Shown here piece after piece: positions 5,876 through 6,876 of a stretch of DNA of 6,876 bases. A program made the translations under genes and the position numbers. A model generated the notes under the pieces. It made no database searches. It saw only the letters and a program-made list of their open reading frames with translations, and was not told where the DNA came from. The first letter of the stretch is position 1. Each line of letters starts with the position of its first letter. The DNA comes from Planctomycetaceae bacterium (GTDB taxonomy: Bacteria; Planctomycetota; Planctomycetia; Pirellulales; UBA1268): positions 1-6,876 of the forward strand of contig CANGGC010000139.1 in assembly GCA_947453125.1 (NCBI GenBank). Reading direction: 5' to 3'.

Positions 5876-6876
5876 CGATCCCCCTTCCTTTCCACGACCC
5901 GTAACGCCGAGCGACGGTACTGTTCGGCCTGGCCCCGGTCGCCGCGCTGCTCGGCAAGCAGGGAAAGGGCGAGAAGGGCCTCATCGTGGGTGCCGTCGAG
6001 GTAGAGCGTCTTGTGGAAGCAGTCCTCGGCTACGGTCATGCTGCCGGAGGTCTGGTGCATGATTCCAGCGATGAAGTACAGCTCCGCCGAGGGGCCAAGA
6101 TCCTTCTGGGCCGATTCGCACAAGGCGATTGCCTCCTTGAATCTTCGGGCGTTGGCCAGGGCATTGACCTCGGCCAGCGTCTGGGAAACGTTCTGGGGCC
6201 GCGGCCCGGTTGTGGCCTCATCGGGAGGGGGAACAGGGGCTTGCGGTGCAGCGTGCCCCTGTCCATCGAGCGACGAGGGGGGGGGCGGCGTGATCGACGT
6301 GGGGTGACGCGACGTCAATCGAGCGGGGACTACCGGCTGGGGAACGCGGGACGCTGTGGGGGGCGCGGGGCGCCGCGGCGTAGTGGTGGGGCCAGCGGCC
6401 AGGGAGGGCCAGCGGGCGGTTTCCCCGGAGCCTCCCCGCCGGAGTGTGAAAGTCGATCCGGCGGAGTCTGCCACCCAGTTGCCCTGGAGGATTGCTGGCT
6501 CGGCCGCCCCGAGGACCACGATGCCATCCGGCTTCAGCAGTCGATCGATCGATCGCTCTACGGCAGCCCTGGCATCGGGCGTGAGGTAGATGAGGAGATT
6601 CCGACAGAACACGACGTCGTACGGAGCCCGCCCGGAGTCGAGCGATCCGGACACGAAAGACTCCTCGAGGATGTTGGCCCAGGCGAAGCGGATGCAGCGA
6701 GACACTGCCTCGTCGAGCACGGCGCTGCCCCCGTCCATCCTGAACCAGCGGTCGCGGAAGCCGCTGTCGGCGTTGCGAAACGCGTTCGGGGAGTAGCGTG
6801 CGGTCTGCGCCTTGGAAAGGGCGACCCGGCTGATGTCGATGGCATCGATGCGGAATTGTTCGCGGCGCAAGCCGGA
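5872..6876 (-). CDS. wspC: CheR-type chemoreceptor methyltransferase with TPRs, WspC-like (5' end missing)
   Basis: The C-terminal 334 codons of a protein that methylates chemoreceptor glutamates using S-adenosylmethionine. The frame is open to the window edge; the TTG at 6870 is not a credible start because the N-terminal helices and the first SAM-binding loop of CheR are missing. Numbering from that TTG, AIDIS (10-14) holds the acidic SAM-contact residue and PYDVVFCRNLLIYL (83-96) is the CheR signature. LLKPDGIVVLGAAE (111-124) is the end of the Rossmann sheet. A Pro/Thr-rich linker (about 146-225) leads to about three TPR-like helical pairs (226-328), including ALANARRFKEAIAL and RGDRGQAEQYRRSAL. 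CheR fused to C-terminal TPRs is the WspC architecture; in Pseudomonas the TPRs bind the partner array. The stop overlaps the next gene's start by four bases. No promoter is visible; it should lie beyond the right edge. Confidence 0.93.
   Translation of the reverse strand, partial: SGLRREQFRIDAIDISRVALSKAQTARYSPNAFRNADSGFRDRWFRMDGGSAVLDEAVSRCIRFAWANILEESFVSGSLDSGRAPYDVVFCRNLLIYLTPDARAAVERSIDRLLKPDGIVVLGAAEPAILQGNWVADSAGSTFTLRRGGSGETARWPSLAAGPTTTPRRPAPPTASRVPQPVVPARLTSRHPTSITPPPPSSLDGQGHAAPQAPVPPPDEATTGPRPQNVSQTLAEVNALANARRFKEAIALCESAQKDLGPSAELYFIAGIMHQTSGSMTVAEDCFHKTLYLDGTHDEALLALSLLAEQRGDRGQAEQYRRSALRVVERKGDR
5881..5890 (-). promoter_or_regulatory. Shine-Dalgarno of the wspD-like gene
   Basis: The minus strand reads AAGGAAGGGG, ending five bases before the ATG at 5875. 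It lies inside the last codons of the upstream methyltransferase gene. Together with the ATGA overlap at 5872-5875 it fixes the start and points to coupled translation of the two genes. Confidence 0.6.
6277..6285. repeat. Nine-G homopolymer tract in the wspC-like linker
   Basis: Nine consecutive G on the plus strand (nine C in the mRNA) encode part of the proline run TPPPPSS in the linker between methyltransferase and TPRs. A one-base change here would frameshift the gene and remove the TPRs. Confidence 0.7.
6541..6555. repeat. Short TCGA tandem with three overlapping CGATCG sites
   Basis: The sequence TCGATCGATCGATCG is a 4-base tandem inside the wspC-like gene, coding for part of VERSIDRLL on the minus strand. 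It contains three overlapping CGATCG palindromes, part of a window-wide excess of that hexamer. Confidence 0.7.

Noticed and set aside
4151..6004. 617-codon plus-strand open frame opposite the kinase, CheW-like and methyltransferase genes
   Set aside because: It crosses three well-supported genes on the other strand, is rich in Arg, Gly and Asp like other shadow frames here, and shows no domain.
6868..6870. TTG as the start of the methyltransferase
   Set aside because: The frame stays open to the window edge and the protein would lack the N-terminal helices and SAM-binding loop of CheR, so the gene continues outside the window.
1..6876. tRNA, rRNA, CRISPR, insertion-sequence ends or phage attachment sites
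   Set aside because: I looked for cloverleaf-like segments, spaced direct repeats and terminal inverted repeats and saw none. Nearly all of the window is accounted for by coding sequence.

Overview
The window is a G+C-rich (about two-thirds G+C by eye) bacterial chromosomal segment, densely packed and with no RNA genes, CRISPR arrays or insertion sequences that I can see. The source phylum cannot be fixed from the sequence. The chemosensory genes match the Wsp type, best known from Pseudomonas, but the gene layout and the strong excess of the palindrome CGATCG do not look like a pseudomonad. A planctomycete or another non-pseudomonad is my low-confidence guess.

Layout. Bases 1-108 hold the apparent C-terminal tail of an unidentified plus-strand gene. 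A plus-strand amidase-signature hydrolase follows at 123-1649; it resembles fatty-acid-amide-hydrolase-type enzymes and has an intact Lys-Ser-Ser triad. The rest, 1627-6876, is a minus-strand operon read from right to left: a CheR-type methyltransferase with C-terminal TPRs (wspC-like, 5' end cut by the window edge), a CheW-like coupling protein with an N-terminal cysteine motif (wspD-like), a hybrid CheA kinase with a C-terminal receiver (wspE-like), and a CheB-type methylesterase (wspF-like). The operon and the amidase converge and overlap by 23 bp.

How the genes work together. In the Wsp pathway a membrane chemoreceptor (WspA) with CheW couplers (WspB, WspD) controls the kinase WspE. WspE phosphorylates the diguanylate cyclase WspR, which raises cyclic di-GMP and favours surface attachment. 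WspC methylates the receptor and WspF demethylates it, giving adaptation. The four consecutive genes here follow the C-D-E-F order of that operon. The receptor and first CheW would be expected just beyond the right edge. The output gene wspR, which follows wspF in Pseudomonas, is not present: a convergent amidase lies there instead. The output of this pathway is therefore unknown from the window.

I do not see an undescribed system. The points most worth a second look are the missing output regulator, the cysteine motif in the CheW-like protein, the excess of CGATCG, a nine-G run at the wspF start, and a Gly-to-Ala change in the amidase oxyanion loop.
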